64,000 nt of DNA from Candidatus Vicinibacter proximus (GCA_016713905.1 JADJOE010000001.1:931001-995000), one strand, 5' to 3'. Positions 48,394 to 59,493 are shown, numbered from the stretch's first letter. Notes: generated from the letters alone by a model not told the origin. Made by a program: numbers and translations.

Positions 48394-48687
48394 ATGGAAA
48401 CCAAAAAGAATTTAAAGACTTGTAGCAAAGGACATCGGTTCTATAAAAGTTCTGACTGTCCTGTTTGTCCGATTTGTGAAGAAGAACGGAAACCGAAGGA
48501 TAATTTTCTCTCATTACTTGTTGCGCCGGCTAGACGTGCATTGGAAAATAATGGAATTAAGACACTGGAACAACTTTCAAAGTATGCTGAGGAGGACGTT
48601 CTAAGTTTCCACGGAATGGGCAAAAGTACAATTCCTAAACTACAAAGATTGTTGGCCGAAAATGGCTTGCGTTTTAAGAATAAATAA
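48394..48687 (+). CDS. Helix-hairpin-helix protein resembling the RNA polymerase alpha C-terminal domain
   Basis: 97 residues from ATG 48394 (a TTG 18 codons upstream is unlikely). The N-terminal part has two cysteine pairs (CSKGHRFYKSSDCPVCPICEEE), a possible zinc knuckle. The C-terminal part reads ARRALENNGIKTLEQLSKYAEEDVLSFHGMG, the helix-hairpin-helix arrangement of alpha-CTD-like DNA-binding domains. The family is often annotated as such but its job is unknown. It precedes arr by 28 bases and is likely in its operon. Confidence 0.8.
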   Translation: METKKNLKTCSKGHRFYKSSDCPVCPICEEERKPKDNFLSLLVAPARRALENNGIKTLEQLSKYAEEDVLSFHGMGKSTIPKLQRLLAENGLRFKNK

Positions 48688-48715
48688 TAATTACATTCCG
48701 AAGTAATCAAACCAA

Positions 48716-49141
48716 ATGGAAAACAAATCAATTCAAACCCCTTTTGCTCAGACCTATTTTCATGGTACCAAAGCGGATCTTAAAATTGGTGATTTAATTG
48801 AAGTGGGGTTTAACTCTAACTTTGGCCAAAGAAAAAATGCCAAATATATTTTCTTAACGGCAACTTTGGACGCTGCCATTTGGGGTGCTGAACTATCTGT
48901 GGGCGATGGAAAGGAAAGAATTTATTTAGTAGAACCGACAGGAGAAATCGAGGATGATCCTGATTTGACGGATAAAAAATTTCCAGGTAACCCAACTTTA
49001 TCTTATCGGTCGACACATCCGTTTAAAGTAGTGGGAGAAGTTACTGTATGGCAAGGACACTCAATCGAACAAGTTGAAACGATGAAAGCACATCTGGCAA
49101 AACTCAAAGATCAAGGTATTAATTCTTTAAACGATGAGTAG
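48716..49141 (+). CDS. arr: NAD-dependent rifampin ADP-ribosyltransferase (Arr)
   Basis: 141 residues, the normal length of Arr. It transfers ADP-ribose from NAD to the C23 hydroxyl of rifamycins, inactivating them. Diagnostic segments: QTYFHGTKADLKIGDLIEVG with the conserved His16, YIFLTATLDAAIWGAELS, RIYLVEPTGEIEDDPDLTDK carrying the catalytic Asp region, and FPGNPTLSYRS. No mobile element is adjacent, so this looks like a chromosomal, environmental version. Whether it protects against rifampicin here is unknown. Confidence 0.92.
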   Translation: MENKSIQTPFAQTYFHGTKADLKIGDLIEVGFNSNFGQRKNAKYIFLTATLDAAIWGAELSVGDGKERIYLVEPTGEIEDDPDLTDKKFPGNPTLSYRSTHPFKVVGEVTVWQGHSIEQVETMKAHLAKLKDQGINSLNDE

Positions 49142-49374
49142 ATTTGAAATTTAATTTACAAAATCTGTAAAAATATGAAATCAACTATTTGTAGAAACGT
49201 TTCTCTGAAATTTTAAAGTTAAATGTTGCTTGCCTGTCGTATCTCATAGGGTTGGCAAAAGTTTTTAGTCAGGTAAATTTTATGAGTATTAAGTACAAAT
49301 TAAACATCTTTAAAAGTTCGATTAAAAGGATTCCGATACCTCATCATATAGATCTCGAATGAGAAATTCAGATC
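49142..49374. other. Intergenic downstream of arr
   Basis: Non-coding; leads into the foldback element. No terminator hairpin was obvious. Confidence 0.35.
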
Positions 49375-49558
49375 GGCCTTTTTCATTTTAGCATAAACTG
49401 ATTTAAAAAGCGTTAAAAGCAAAATACTGTTTGAGCTCGCCTGCAGATAAGCTAAGAGGATTATGACAGTAAGGCCAAGAGCTATTATGGATGATTATGG
49501 CGAGTTTATTTTGTTTAGCTTTTTAAATCAGTTTTTGCGTTAAGAAATGAAAACAGCC
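49375..49558. repeat. Foldback element with long imperfect inverted repeats
   Basis: Arms of about 60 bases. The core AAACTGATTTAAAAAGC at 49395-49411 is perfectly repeated inverted at 49518-49534. The arms extend outward (GGCC...TTTTTCATTT against GGCTGTTTTCATTT) and inward (to CTCGCC and, inverted, ACTCGCC), with gaps. It has no coding capacity and no target-site duplication that I can see. Directly beyond it lies a second small inverted pair (GGTTCTTTTT and AAAAGGAAC, 49571-49601). Resembles a MITE or an RNA hairpin element. Confidence 0.65.
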
Positions 49559-49794
49559 TTGATTTTTTTTGGTTCTTTTTTGTATTAAGACTAAAAGGAA
49601 CAATGTGAATAAAAGGATGGAATTTAAGACAACTTTAGTGAATACGGGGGGGCGCAAAACTGCTTTCTCCTCAAAATTTTTACTTGACCCAAAGCTTTGT
49701 TTCACAAATTTGTTCTTGGCTTAAGATGGAATAGTTTGTTGCTCATTTACCTCAGCAAAATTTTGCAAATCCGACCATTGCAATTTTATTTTTC

Positions 49795-50524
49795 CTACAA
49801 AAACCAATCCCCGGCTTCTGTTTTTTTACGCCTGGAAATAGGAATTTCACAACCATTTTTTAATATAAATTGATCGTCTTTTAATGCATCAATATGGTAT
49901 CTGTTTACCGGATACGAACGATGGCTACTGAAAAAACTTTTATCGGCAAGTATTTCTTCAAAGTATGCTAAATTTTTTAGAGGACAACTCACGGGAACCG
50001 TTTGATAAATAAATATAACTGTAATTGCGCTCTCCTTCAATGTGCGTAATTTGCTTTAGCGTAAAGCGTAATGTACCTGTTTGCGTAGGCAAAACTAACT
50101 TTTGATCGTCTATATTTTTTGTTTCCAGATTTTGCAGTGCCAAGGTAACATCACTGTGGGATTTTGTGCTGCCAATTCTACGAATCGCTTCCTTAAGTTC
50201 TGAATCTTTAATAGGTTTTACTAAATAATCCAATGCATTAAATCTAAAAGCATTAATTGCATAGTGACTGTGGGATGTAGTAAAAATAGTTTGGAAAGGA
50301 ATATGGTCCAGCTGATTTAGTAATTCAAAGCCATTCATATCCGGTAATTCAATATCCGAAAAAACAACATTAGGTTTGATAGATTCTATTAGGTGCAGTG
50401 CCTCTTTCCCTGTATTGGCTATACCCAAAACTGAAATATTGGAAGCTTCTTGCTGCAGTAGATCTGCCAAAACAGCGGCCATAAAGGCATTGTCTTCTAC
50501 TATTAAAGCTTTTACCGATTGCAT
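49795..50524 (-). pseudogene. LytTR response regulator, frameshifted in the DNA-binding domain
   Basis: Receiver plus LytTR regulator of about 240 residues after repair. Receiver: ALIVEDNAFMAAVLADLL, phospho-acceptor Asp in VVFSDIELPDMNGFE, switch Lys in YLVKPIKD. LytTR: TQTGTLRFTLKQITHIEGERNYSYIYL, then SSHRSYPVNRYHIDAL. After LSS an extra A (T6 at 49973-49978 on the plus strand) shifts the frame; the second part ends FL at 49795. With five A the reading is continuous (SSKNLAYFEEIL). It is divergent from the sensor kinase at 50648 and would be its natural output regulator. Without repair it lacks half of its DNA-binding domain. Confidence 0.85.
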
Positions 50525-50619
50525 AAAACTTGCAGTAAAGATACATTATTAATTAAAACCGTTTGATCATTATGCTTACCTTTCGATAACTCAAACATAG
50601 GCATGAAAGCTATTACAAC

Positions 50620-50627
50620 TATTTTTG
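50620..50627 (+). promoter_or_regulatory. -7 box of sensor kinase operon
   Basis: TATTTTTG, matching TAnnTTTG, 20 bases before the ATG at 50648; no well-placed -33 TTTG. Confidence 0.35.
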
Positions 50628-50647
50628 AGCTACAATAAAAGATAGAC

Positions 50648-51034
50648 ATGAATTCAATAAAAATATTATTATCCCTTTTTATAATTGTTACAGGCATATA
50701 TCCATGCATTTCTCAAAACAGCTTGCAGGAGAAGAAAAACAAAGATGCAACATCAAAAACCCTTGCACTTCCGCAGGGTTTCGAAAAGCGTCAACAGATA
50801 CTTTCAAGTATTATAGAGGCTTTACATCGAAAAAATTATAATTTGGCTATAGAGCAAGCGGATAAACTGGTAACAGATGCCATTACCAATCAGGACTCTC
50901 TTCATCTTCGTGATGCATATCGCCTACTATCAAAGGCATATCATAAAAAAGGAAATATACAGCAACGCGATCTATGTGAGCAACGTATTCAGGAACTTGC
51001 CATTTCCTATGGTTATCATGTGGATGAAGGATAA
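50648..51034 (+). pseudogene. Hybrid sensor kinase, piece 1: signal peptide and helical N-terminus
   Basis: 128 codons: signal peptide (IKILLSLFIIVTGIYPCISQ) and a helical segment (EALHRKNYNLAIEQADKLV, LRDAYRLLSKAYHKKGNIQQ), ending in TAA at 51032-51034. The next piece is in the same frame with no gap (HVDEG*LFLSKLAVG), so this is a single codon change rather than a frameshift. Read alone it would be a small periplasmic helical protein; I favour the start of one large kinase. Confidence 0.65.
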
Positions 51035-51694
51035 TTGTTTTTATCAAAACTAGCGGTCGGCAGAGATAAAATGTCAGATAAATTACCTTATATTTATGAT
51101 GAACTTCAACTTCTTGAGGACATGGAAGGAAAATATAGTTTTGAGGAAATCAGTTCCCCTTCATTTCAGGAAAAGTATAAAAATAATTCTACCATAGAGC
51201 CAGGAGAAAAGTTATTTAATTTCAGAGTTTCGGAATTAAGCTATTCTGAAACCTCCAGGTTTCTTTTTAATCAAGATGCCGTCTATTGGGTTAAGTTGAA
51301 AGTGGTGGGAAGTAAATCAAAAAGAGATAATTATTTGTTTCATGTTGCGCCTTATTGGCAGGCAAGCTGGGATAAGGTAGATTTATTTGTAACTTCAAAT
51401 AGCGGGTCAACAGAACATTATAAATTTGGTCTGGCGCTTTCGCCAAAAGAGAAAGATTGTAAGTACGGTGCCAATTATTTTGAGCTTAATTTGGCGCCAA
51501 ACGAGGTGAAGATAATTTATCTGAGACTGGAGGATGCAAGAAAACAGAATGCGGAGGGCTGGCGTCCAGATCACATTTCCCTGGTGTTGGCAGATAATCA
51601 GAATTTTTTTGAATTTGGGGAGGTTTATAATATCCAGGATTCTATCATGCATACCCACAATTGGGGACAACCGCGCAGATTAAACCACATTTAA
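51035..51694 (+). pseudogene. Hybrid sensor kinase, piece 2: first 7TMR-DISMED2-like domain
   Basis: 219 codons in the same frame as pieces 1 and 3. It reads KYSFEEISSPSFQEKY, FLFNQDAVYWVKLKVV and YLRLEDARK, the jelly-roll pattern of the periplasmic 7TMR-DISM extracellular domain. It ends with a TAA at 51692-51694 (RRLNHI*HLLTFVEDPN). The only ATG is internal (51071), and there is no signal, so it can hardly be an independent gene. Confidence 0.65.
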
Positions 51695-51748
51695 CATCTT
51701 TTAACTTTTGTTGAAGACCCAAATCAAAAGTATAGTCTGGAAGATGTT

Positions 51749-53960
<2,212 letters not shown>

Positions 53961-53964
<4 letters not shown>

Positions 53965-54347
53965 CCAATGACAATCCAACCATTTTCATCGTAGATGATG
54001 AGCCACTGTTAACCGAAATGTTAAGTGATTATTTAAAGGAACAAGATGCAGGATTTAATGTAAAAACATTTCCAACCGGGGAAGCGTGTTTATTAAGCCT
54101 GGATGAACACCCGGATGCTGTAGTTATGGATTATTATCTCAATTCAAAAGAAAAAGATGCTGCGAATGGTATCGATATTTTGAAAGAAATTAAAAAGCGA
54201 AATCCTGCATTACCGGTAATCATGCTGTCCAGCCAAAAAAGTTATGCAATAGCTTCACAAACCATCATGTATGGAGCAATGCATTATGTGATCAAGGGCC
54301 AGGATGCTTTTGAAGAAATTTTTCAACTGATTAAGGCAAATGTGTAG
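53961..54347 (+). CDS. Single-domain response regulator (CheY-like)
   Basis: 128 residues, receiver only. FIVDDEPLLTEMLSDYL carries the acidic pair, VVMDYYLN the phospho-acceptor Asp, VIMLSSQ the Thr/Ser position and VIKGQD the Lys. No output domain, so it should relay phosphate or act by protein contact. It overlaps the kinase by four bases and the Hpt gene follows directly (TAGATG). Confidence 0.9.
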
Positions 54348-54683
54348 ATGGTCGATTTAAGCTTTTTAAAAAAGTTCACCAAAGACGATCCTAAAAAAAT
54401 GAAACGCTACATTTCGTTATACCTTGATGTGACGCCAAAGACTTTTGAGGAAATGCAGCGAAACCTGAAAAATGGAGATTGGGAACAATTACGCATTAAT
54501 GCACATTCTTTAAAACCACAAGCTGATTTTATGGGCATTGCAAGTTTAAAAGAAGAACTCATCAAAATAGAAGAAGCTGTGAAATTGAATAATGTGGATG
54601 TTCTTGAAAAACTATTAAATGAATCGCACTCCATATCGAGGCAATCAGAGAATATACTAAAGGGGATGTTAGATCAGTTTTAA
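54348..54683 (+). CDS. Hpt histidine phosphotransfer protein
   Basis: 111 residues, helical. The Hpt motif is INAHSLKPQADFMGI, with phospho-acceptor His in AHSLK, followed by a long helix (LKEELIKIEEAVKLNN). It accepts phosphate from the receiver of the hybrid kinase and passes it on, probably to the receiver upstream and to the LytTR regulator. It begins immediately after the receiver's stop. Both small proteins are intact although the kinase is not. Confidence 0.9.
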   Translation: MVDLSFLKKFTKDDPKKMKRYISLYLDVTPKTFEEMQRNLKNGDWEQLRINAHSLKPQADFMGIASLKEELIKIEEAVKLNNVDVLEKLLNESHSISRQSENILKGMLDQF

Positions 54684-54958
54684 ACAACATTTGTATCGGT
54701 CTCTTCGACTAAGTGTCCGAAAAGCTGTAAACTATATGCCAAAACATGGGTCAGCTGTTTCATTGTTGTTTTTATTTGTAAAAGCAGAATGTCTGGTGCG
54801 TATCGGTAAATACTAACAGAGGTTTAGTCTTGGTGACTTTCTTTGAGGGGAACAGGTGAGTTAAGTAATTTAAACACGATTTTTCGGGTGGGGCGGACAG
54901 TGTAAGCATGGAGAGTTAAAGTTTCCGAGTTACTTGATTTTCAGGAATATTATGCGTA

Positions 54959-55582
54959 TTAGAATCCGTATATTTTTTCCTCAAACATCTCTAGTTCTTT
55001 TTTTGCTTTTGGTGTTGCATACGTTGACATCAGTTTCATGATCATGGATAAATAGTGACTGATTTGCTCTTGTACACCCATGCGACTGTGTGACACTGCT
55101 GCCTCCGAAATCCAGAAACGAATGATTAGCGAGAGTGTGGAAGTTAAGAAATCTATATCCTTTTCATCCTTTATTTTGAGGTAACCGGACTTAGTAAGTG
55201 CTTTTATATTTGACTTCATTACACTGTTTCTGTCCTTCCCCGTTTTTTGGTAACGTGCCGAGATGGCCTTATTCTGCTCCATTAAATGGACAAAACTCAA
55301 CAAAAGACACCTATATTTAACGTGGTTTGCAAATACACTATTCAGCATTTCAAGAAAGGTCAAAACCGTAATATGTTCATTTGCAATGACTAATTCAGAA
55401 TTCAATTTGTTTAGATCCAATGACAGTTGATTCACCAAATCATCTTTTGTCGGGAAATAATAGGTAATGTTGCTAACCCGCATATCCAAAATAGCAGCCA
55501 GTTCCCTGAGGCCAACATATTCAATGCCTCTGTCATTAAACATTTCAAGTGCCTTGGATAATATTTTCTCTTTTGTGGTCAT
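54959..55582 (-). CDS. TetR-family transcriptional regulator
   Basis: 207 residues from the ATG at 55582; a longer reading from 55654 would run across the operator and into the divergent gene, so it is rejected. The HTH is typical: ALEMFNDRGIEYVGLRELAAILDMRVSNITYYFPTKDDL (residues ~12-52, split here by type), followed by an all-helical ligand domain. It is divergent from a cupin gene, with a perfect palindrome in the 47-base gap, the layout of a local autoregulated repressor whose target is the cupin protein. Confidence 0.9.
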   Translation of the reverse strand: MTTKEKILSKALEMFNDRGIEYVGLRELAAILDMRVSNITYYFPTKDDLVNQLSLDLNKLNSELVIANEHITVLTFLEMLNSVFANHVKYRCLLLSFVHLMEQNKAISARYQKTGKDRNSVMKSNIKALTKSGYLKIKDEKDIDFLTSTLSLIIRFWISEAAVSHSRMGVQEQISHYLSMIMKLMSTYATPKAKKELEMFEEKIYGF

Positions 55583-55587
55583 AATAA

Positions 55588-55604
55588 TTTGGACAATGTC
55601 CAAA
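55588..55604. promoter_or_regulatory. Palindromic operator of the TetR regulator
   Basis: TTTGGACA-A-TGTCCAAA, perfect 8-base arms around one base, six bases from the TetR start. Its first four bases double as the -33 box (TTTG) of the cupin promoter, so binding would block the promoter. Confidence 0.75.
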
Positions 55605-55618
55605 TTTATGTATTTTTG
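55588..55618 (+). promoter_or_regulatory. Cupin promoter
   Basis: -33 TTTG at 55588-55591, 19-base gap, -7 box TATTTTTG at 55611-55618 (TAnnTTTG). The start codon at 55630 or 55636 leaves a leader of only a few bases. Confidence 0.6.
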
Positions 55619-55629
55619 GTGAAAAATTA

Positions 55630-56187
55630 ATGCAAATGAACTACAAATATCCATACACCATTGAAAACTGCGTTGGAGAAAAAATTATTTTCCAATCCGT
55701 AGAGCCATCCAACGGAGGTGACAAAGTAATATTGGATGCATATTGCAAACCCGGAGCCGGCCCGGCGATGCACACACATTTTAAGCAAGAAGAATCACTC
55801 ACCGTCGTTTCAGGTAAAATGGGCTATCAACTCCTTGGAGAAGAACCTAAGACGGCAACAGCTGGCGAAACAGTCTTGTTTACAAAAGGCACTCCCCATA
55901 AGTTTTGGGCAGAAGGGCAAGAGGAACTACATTGTAAAGGATGGATACATCCAGCCAATTCCATTGTATTTTTTCTTTCGGCAGTTTACGCTGCACAGAA
56001 TAAATCAGGCAAAGGGGAACCGGAGCCTTTTGACGGTGCCTATTTACTTACAAAATATGCAAGTGAATACGATATGCCCGAAATCCCATCATTTGTCAAG
56101 AAAGTAATTTTTCCTATAACCAATTTTATGGGCCGAATTTTGGGCAAATACAAACACTTTGAGGATTCTCCTTCGGCATTGAAATAG
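55630..56187 (+). CDS. Cupin-domain protein
   Basis: 185 residues. The first cupin motif is GPAMHTHFKQEESLTVVSGKMGY (metal-binding His-x-His...Glu, ~43-66), the second AGETVLFTKGTPHKFW with its His. Residues 115-185 are an extra C-terminal part unlike minimal cupins (FFLSAVYAAQNKSGKGEPEPFDG). Start could be ATG 55630 or 55636. No signal peptide. It is very likely repressed by the divergent TetR protein; the inducing or bound compound is unknown. Confidence 0.85.
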   Translation: MQMNYKYPYTIENCVGEKIIFQSVEPSNGGDKVILDAYCKPGAGPAMHTHFKQEESLTVVSGKMGYQLLGEEPKTATAGETVLFTKGTPHKFWAEGQEELHCKGWIHPANSIVFFLSAVYAAQNKSGKGEPEPFDGAYLLTKYASEYDMPEIPSFVKKVIFPITNFMGRILGKYKHFEDSPSALK

Positions 56188-56589
56188 AAATAAAAGGGCA
56201 TTCTTCTGCAGTATTATTTTCTAATTCACCCCATCATCGAAAATACGCACATCAGCTTTTAAAAAGTCTATGCAAGATGACGATGGGAGGATTGTTTGAC
56301 CATCTGTAGACTTGTTCTGCACAAAATATTTGAACCTTATTATCGGAATATCGCTTTACGAAACGGATCTGTATGTAATGTATTTACTTTTATAAGCAAT
56401 AAAATAAGATCTTTAAATGCCAAATAAATTAAACCAATAGAGAACCTACAATTTTCTTTTCCTACGCACTTTTTATTCTCCTAATGCAGACCAAAAGGTC
56501 TATCCACATGACTAAAGGACTCGATTGATTTTGCAATAGAAATATGGCCTTATTTGAGTGACCAAATTCCAAAGAATCACAAACTTTTA
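56188..56589. other. Intergenic, no gene recognised
   Basis: About 400 bases without a coding sequence or repeat that I can identify, up to the promoter of the CPBP gene. Confidence 0.35.
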
Positions 56590-56597
56590 TATGTTTG
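56590..56597 (+). promoter_or_regulatory. -7 box of CPBP gene
   Basis: TATGTTTG (TAnnTTTG) 29 bases before the ATG at 56627. Confidence 0.35.
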
Positions 56598-56626
56598 TAA
56601 CTTCAAGGCTTTAAATAAAAAATTAA

Positions 56627-57322
56627 ATGATACAATTAATCGGACTATTTACAATTTCTTGGATTCTCATTTATTTTTTTGAAAAAGGCAACTTATCGGT
56701 TTTGGGATTTGTACCAACAAAAGACAGACTGAAATATTTCACAATTCTTTTCATGGTTTCTACATTTTTTTCTGCGACTGCTTTTCTTTTGAGAATGTAT
56801 ATTGCAAGAGAGGAGTACACAATATCTCAATCTTTATCCCTTAGTTCAATTGTACTTGAAACATGGTATCAGTTTCGATCAGTTTTGACAGAAGAATTAA
56901 TTTGCAGAGGTGTGTTGCTTTATATTCTAATTAAAAAAATCGGTCAGGTAAAAGCTATTCTTGTTAGCTCTGTATTTTTTGCAGCTATGCATTGGCTAAA
57001 TGCAGGAGTTTGGGGCAACTGGACCCAAATGACCATTTTGTTTGCATTTACATTTGCAATGGGGCTTTTATTGGCTTATTCATTTGCGAGAACCTTTTCT
57101 TTACTCATCCCTTTTGCTATACACTTTGGATGGAATTTAACACAAAACTATATTTTTCCGGATACTGCAACAGGCAACCATATTTTTACTTTAGTAGTTC
57201 CTCCACCAACAGTGACTATATCGTATATGGCATTCTTTACAATGCTTTTGTTTCCAAAAATATCAGTGCTTGTGTTTGACTATTTGATTGTAAAACAACA
57301 TCGACAAATGGATGCACCTTAG
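56627..57322 (+). CDS. CPBP-family intramembrane metalloprotease
   Basis: 231 residues with about seven membrane helices. All three CPBP (ABI) motifs are present: TEELICRG (EExxxR), FFAAMH (FxxxH) and HFGWN (HxxxN), which together form the intramembrane metal site. Members of this family cleave prenylated proteins or act in bacteriocin self-protection; no bacteriocin genes are near. Stands alone. Confidence 0.88.
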   Translation: MIQLIGLFTISWILIYFFEKGNLSVLGFVPTKDRLKYFTILFMVSTFFSATAFLLRMYIAREEYTISQSLSLSSIVLETWYQFRSVLTEELICRGVLLYILIKKIGQVKAILVSSVFFAAMHWLNAGVWGNWTQMTILFAFTFAMGLLLAYSFARTFSLLIPFAIHFGWNLTQNYIFPDTATGNHIFTLVVPPPTVTISYMAFFTMLLFPKISVLVFDYLIVKQHRQMDAP

Positions 57323-57554
57323 AATATGGCATAAAGTATTTTATCATCGTAATAACCATTGACTCTTATGGAGATAAGGTAAGTGAATCAACACTAAATT
57401 GAAAAGCCCATGAAGAAGGGCAATAGACTACAATGATTTGCTTCAGGTGTTGGAGGGATAATTCAGCAAGTTTGCAATTTATAAAGTGCCATTCAATGTG
57501 ACCCACTCAATCTGGGGTAAACTTTGTAAGATATTGTGAGTTAAAAGGGTTAGT

Positions 57555-57870
57555 TCTAATCTTTAACAAAGGAATAATTGTCCAACGACCTAGTATCTGA
57601 CTCTTCATAAAAGGTATAAAGTAGCCTATTTGCTCACATATGCAATAAATTGATAGGCTTAGCACCTGAACCAAATTCGATAGTAACATTTACATCAAAC
57701 CATATTCTCTCAATATCGGGTACCATCACCTCTAACTGGAACAAGTAGTTCAATTGAAAGGCGGATCAAGGTATTCTACGGTTAGATCTGGGGCTTTCTG
57801 AGTAACCACATCCTTAAGAGACAGTAGAAATCTTAACAGACCTCATAATTAGAGCTCAAAATATGACCAC
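57555..57870 (-). pseudogene. Decayed coding remnant of unknown family
   Basis: Reading the minus strand gives protein-like sequence in shifting frames: LLRFLLSLKDVVTQKAPDL and TVEYLDPPF, then (frame change near 57757) LFQLEVMVPDIERIWFDVNV, TIEFGSGAKPINLLHM, an in-frame TGA near 57638, and ANRLLYTFYEESDTRSLDN to a TAG near 57555. Long stop-free runs with balanced composition on both sides of each lesion argue for a dead gene. I do not recognise the family. Confidence 0.4.
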
Positions 57871-57991
57871 TCAACTCCTGATTTAAAATTTTGAGAGCTC
57901 CTTTCAATTAATATACTGTAGGGATTAATTAATGGTTTCAAATATTTTTTGTTAAAAAATAATAAATTATCGAATAACAATAAATATTTAT

Positions 57992-57999
57992 TATATTTG
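57992..57999 (+). promoter_or_regulatory. -7 box of DUF2975/XRE operon
   Basis: TATATTTG (TAnnTTTG), 25 bases before the ATG at 58025; no TTTG at the usual -33 spacing. Confidence 0.4.
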
Positions 58000-58024
58000 C
58001 CCCATAATTTTAAATTTTAACAAG

Positions 58025-58561
58025 ATGTCAAAAAGAAACAACTATGTATTTATTGGCCTGCAGATTGTTGCTTGGGTCATTTTTGTTGGCTTATGCATTG
58101 AAGCAGGAGCCTTGTTAGTGAATTTTATTTACAGTCTGTACAAACCGGATATTATCCAGAATTTGTATCAAAAAATGGACTTAAGTGAAATGTATAATCG
58201 CAGCAAATGGGCTTTTTACAGTATGTATAGTTTCATTTTGGTCGTCTCGATTTTGAAGGCATACCTGTTCTATTTGGTCATCGGACTTATTAGCAAACTA
58301 AATTTGTTAAAACCATTCAACAGTTTGGTTTCCGATCAGATTACAAAAATTAGCTACTTCACGCTGTCGATTGGACTCGTTAGTTACCTGGCTCGACAAA
58401 CAGCAAATTATCTCCTGCACCGTGGATATGATATCGATATGCTGGACCAGTTTTGGGCAGATAGCCAGGCATTCATATTGATGGCGGCAGTAATCTATAT
58501 TATTGCGACAATATTTTCAAAAGGAGTTGAAATTCAAAAAGAAAACGATTTAACCGTTTAA
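58025..58561 (+). CDS. DUF2975 membrane protein
   Basis: 178 residues with four membrane helices (about 8-34, 61-86, 107-127, 147-167) and the DUF2975 order, including LVIGLISKLNLLKPFNSLVSDQI between helices 2 and 3. Function unknown; in many bacteria it is encoded directly before a small Cro/C1-type regulator, as it is here (3-base gap). Confidence 0.85.
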   Translation: MSKRNNYVFIGLQIVAWVIFVGLCIEAGALLVNFIYSLYKPDIIQNLYQKMDLSEMYNRSKWAFYSMYSFILVVSILKAYLFYLVIGLISKLNLLKPFNSLVSDQITKISYFTLSIGLVSYLARQTANYLLHRGYDIDMLDQFWADSQAFILMAAVIYIIATIFSKGVEIQKENDLTV

Positions 58562-58564
58562 TTT

Positions 58565-58783
58565 ATGCCAATAATTGTAAACCTGGACGTGATGATGGCA
58601 AGACGGAAAGTTTCTTTAAATGAACTTTCTGAAAGAGTCGATTTGACTTTATCCAATCTTTCGATTTTGAAAACCGGAAAAGCAAAAGCAATTCGTTTTA
58701 GCACTCTTGAAGCAATTTGCAAAGCTCTAGACTGCCAGCCTGGAGACATTTTAGAGTATTTAAGTCCACCAAAAGAAGAATAA
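58565..58783 (+). CDS. Small XRE-family (YozG-like) regulator
   Basis: 72 residues, a single Cro/C1-type HTH: MMARRKVSLNELSERVDLTLSNLSIL, with ISxL-type recognition helix, followed by AIRFSTLEAICKALDCQPGDILEY, the YozG/HTH_26 ending. It probably regulates its own operon with the DUF2975 protein. Confidence 0.9.
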   Translation: MPIIVNLDVMMARRKVSLNELSERVDLTLSNLSILKTGKAKAIRFSTLEAICKALDCQPGDILEYLSPPKEE

Positions 58784-59130
58784 ATTTTAGATGCAGGTTT
58801 GAAAAAATTTCGACTTGACAAATGGAATTCCAAGAGTGTATAACCTATTTTCTATCCATGTCAGGACAGATTATGAATGAATGGAAAAACTTTTAATGAA
58901 ATGGTTATGGCTAAAATAAGGCTTGGCTTAATCGTAAAGGAATTTGTTTATAAATCTTTTATTACTAAGGATATAAATAAGTTAAAAAATGACAACGGGC
59001 TTTGTACGTAATAAAGATTTTAAAGAATAAATATACTCTTTCATTAAATTAAAATCCTCTGTTAATTATTCTTGGGATAATTAATTATTAGAATGACATG
59101 GTGATGCCATGCACCTAGTTTGTCAACATC
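58784..59130. other. Intergenic between convergent genes
   Basis: About 350 bases; no gene and no strong terminator hairpin seen. Confidence 0.35.
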
Positions 59131-59493
59131 TTAAGTGTTCCTCAATATTTTTTCCATTTTCCTGCCTTTTGCCAATTCATCTACGAGCTTATCCAAATAT
59201 CGGACATTTTGCATCAGTGGATTCTCTATTTCCTCGACACGGAAGCCACATATAACACCGGTGATGAGTTTAGCATTTGGATTTATGGAAGCATTTTGAA
59301 AGAAGGTTTCAAAATTTATTTTTTTTTCAATGAGATCCTGAAGCTTCTCATTAGTGTAGCCTGTAAGCCATTCTATAACCTGGATTAATTCTTCTTTAGT
59401 TCTGCCTTTCTTCTCCACTTTTGCAACATACATGGGATATACTGAGGCGAAGGTCATTTTTGCAACTCGTTCTTCTTGTACCTTGTTGTTCAT
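59131..59493 (-). CDS. DUF2200 family protein
   Basis: 120 residues, full length for DUF2200: VAKMTFASVYPMYVAKVEKKGR at the N-terminus, VIEWLTGYTN, then FFQNASINPNAKLITGVICG and ENPLMQNVRYLDKLVDELAKG. Cytosolic; the family's function is unknown. ATG start. Confidence 0.9.
   Translation of the reverse strand: MNNKVQEERVAKMTFASVYPMYVAKVEKKGRTKEELIQVIEWLTGYTNEKLQDLIEKKINFETFFQNASINPNAKLITGVICGFRVEEIENPLMQNVRYLDKLVDELAKGRKMEKILRNT

Larger units (their letters stand above)
57323..58024. other. Intergenic with decayed coding remnant and promoter
   Basis: No intact gene. See the separate entry for the minus-strand remnant at 57555-57870. The 3' end holds the promoter of the DUF2975 gene. Confidence 0.45.

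Noticed and set aside
49523..49705. 60-codon minus-strand open frame with a hydrophobic run
   Set aside because: It overlaps the foldback element and the T-rich repeat; likely chance.
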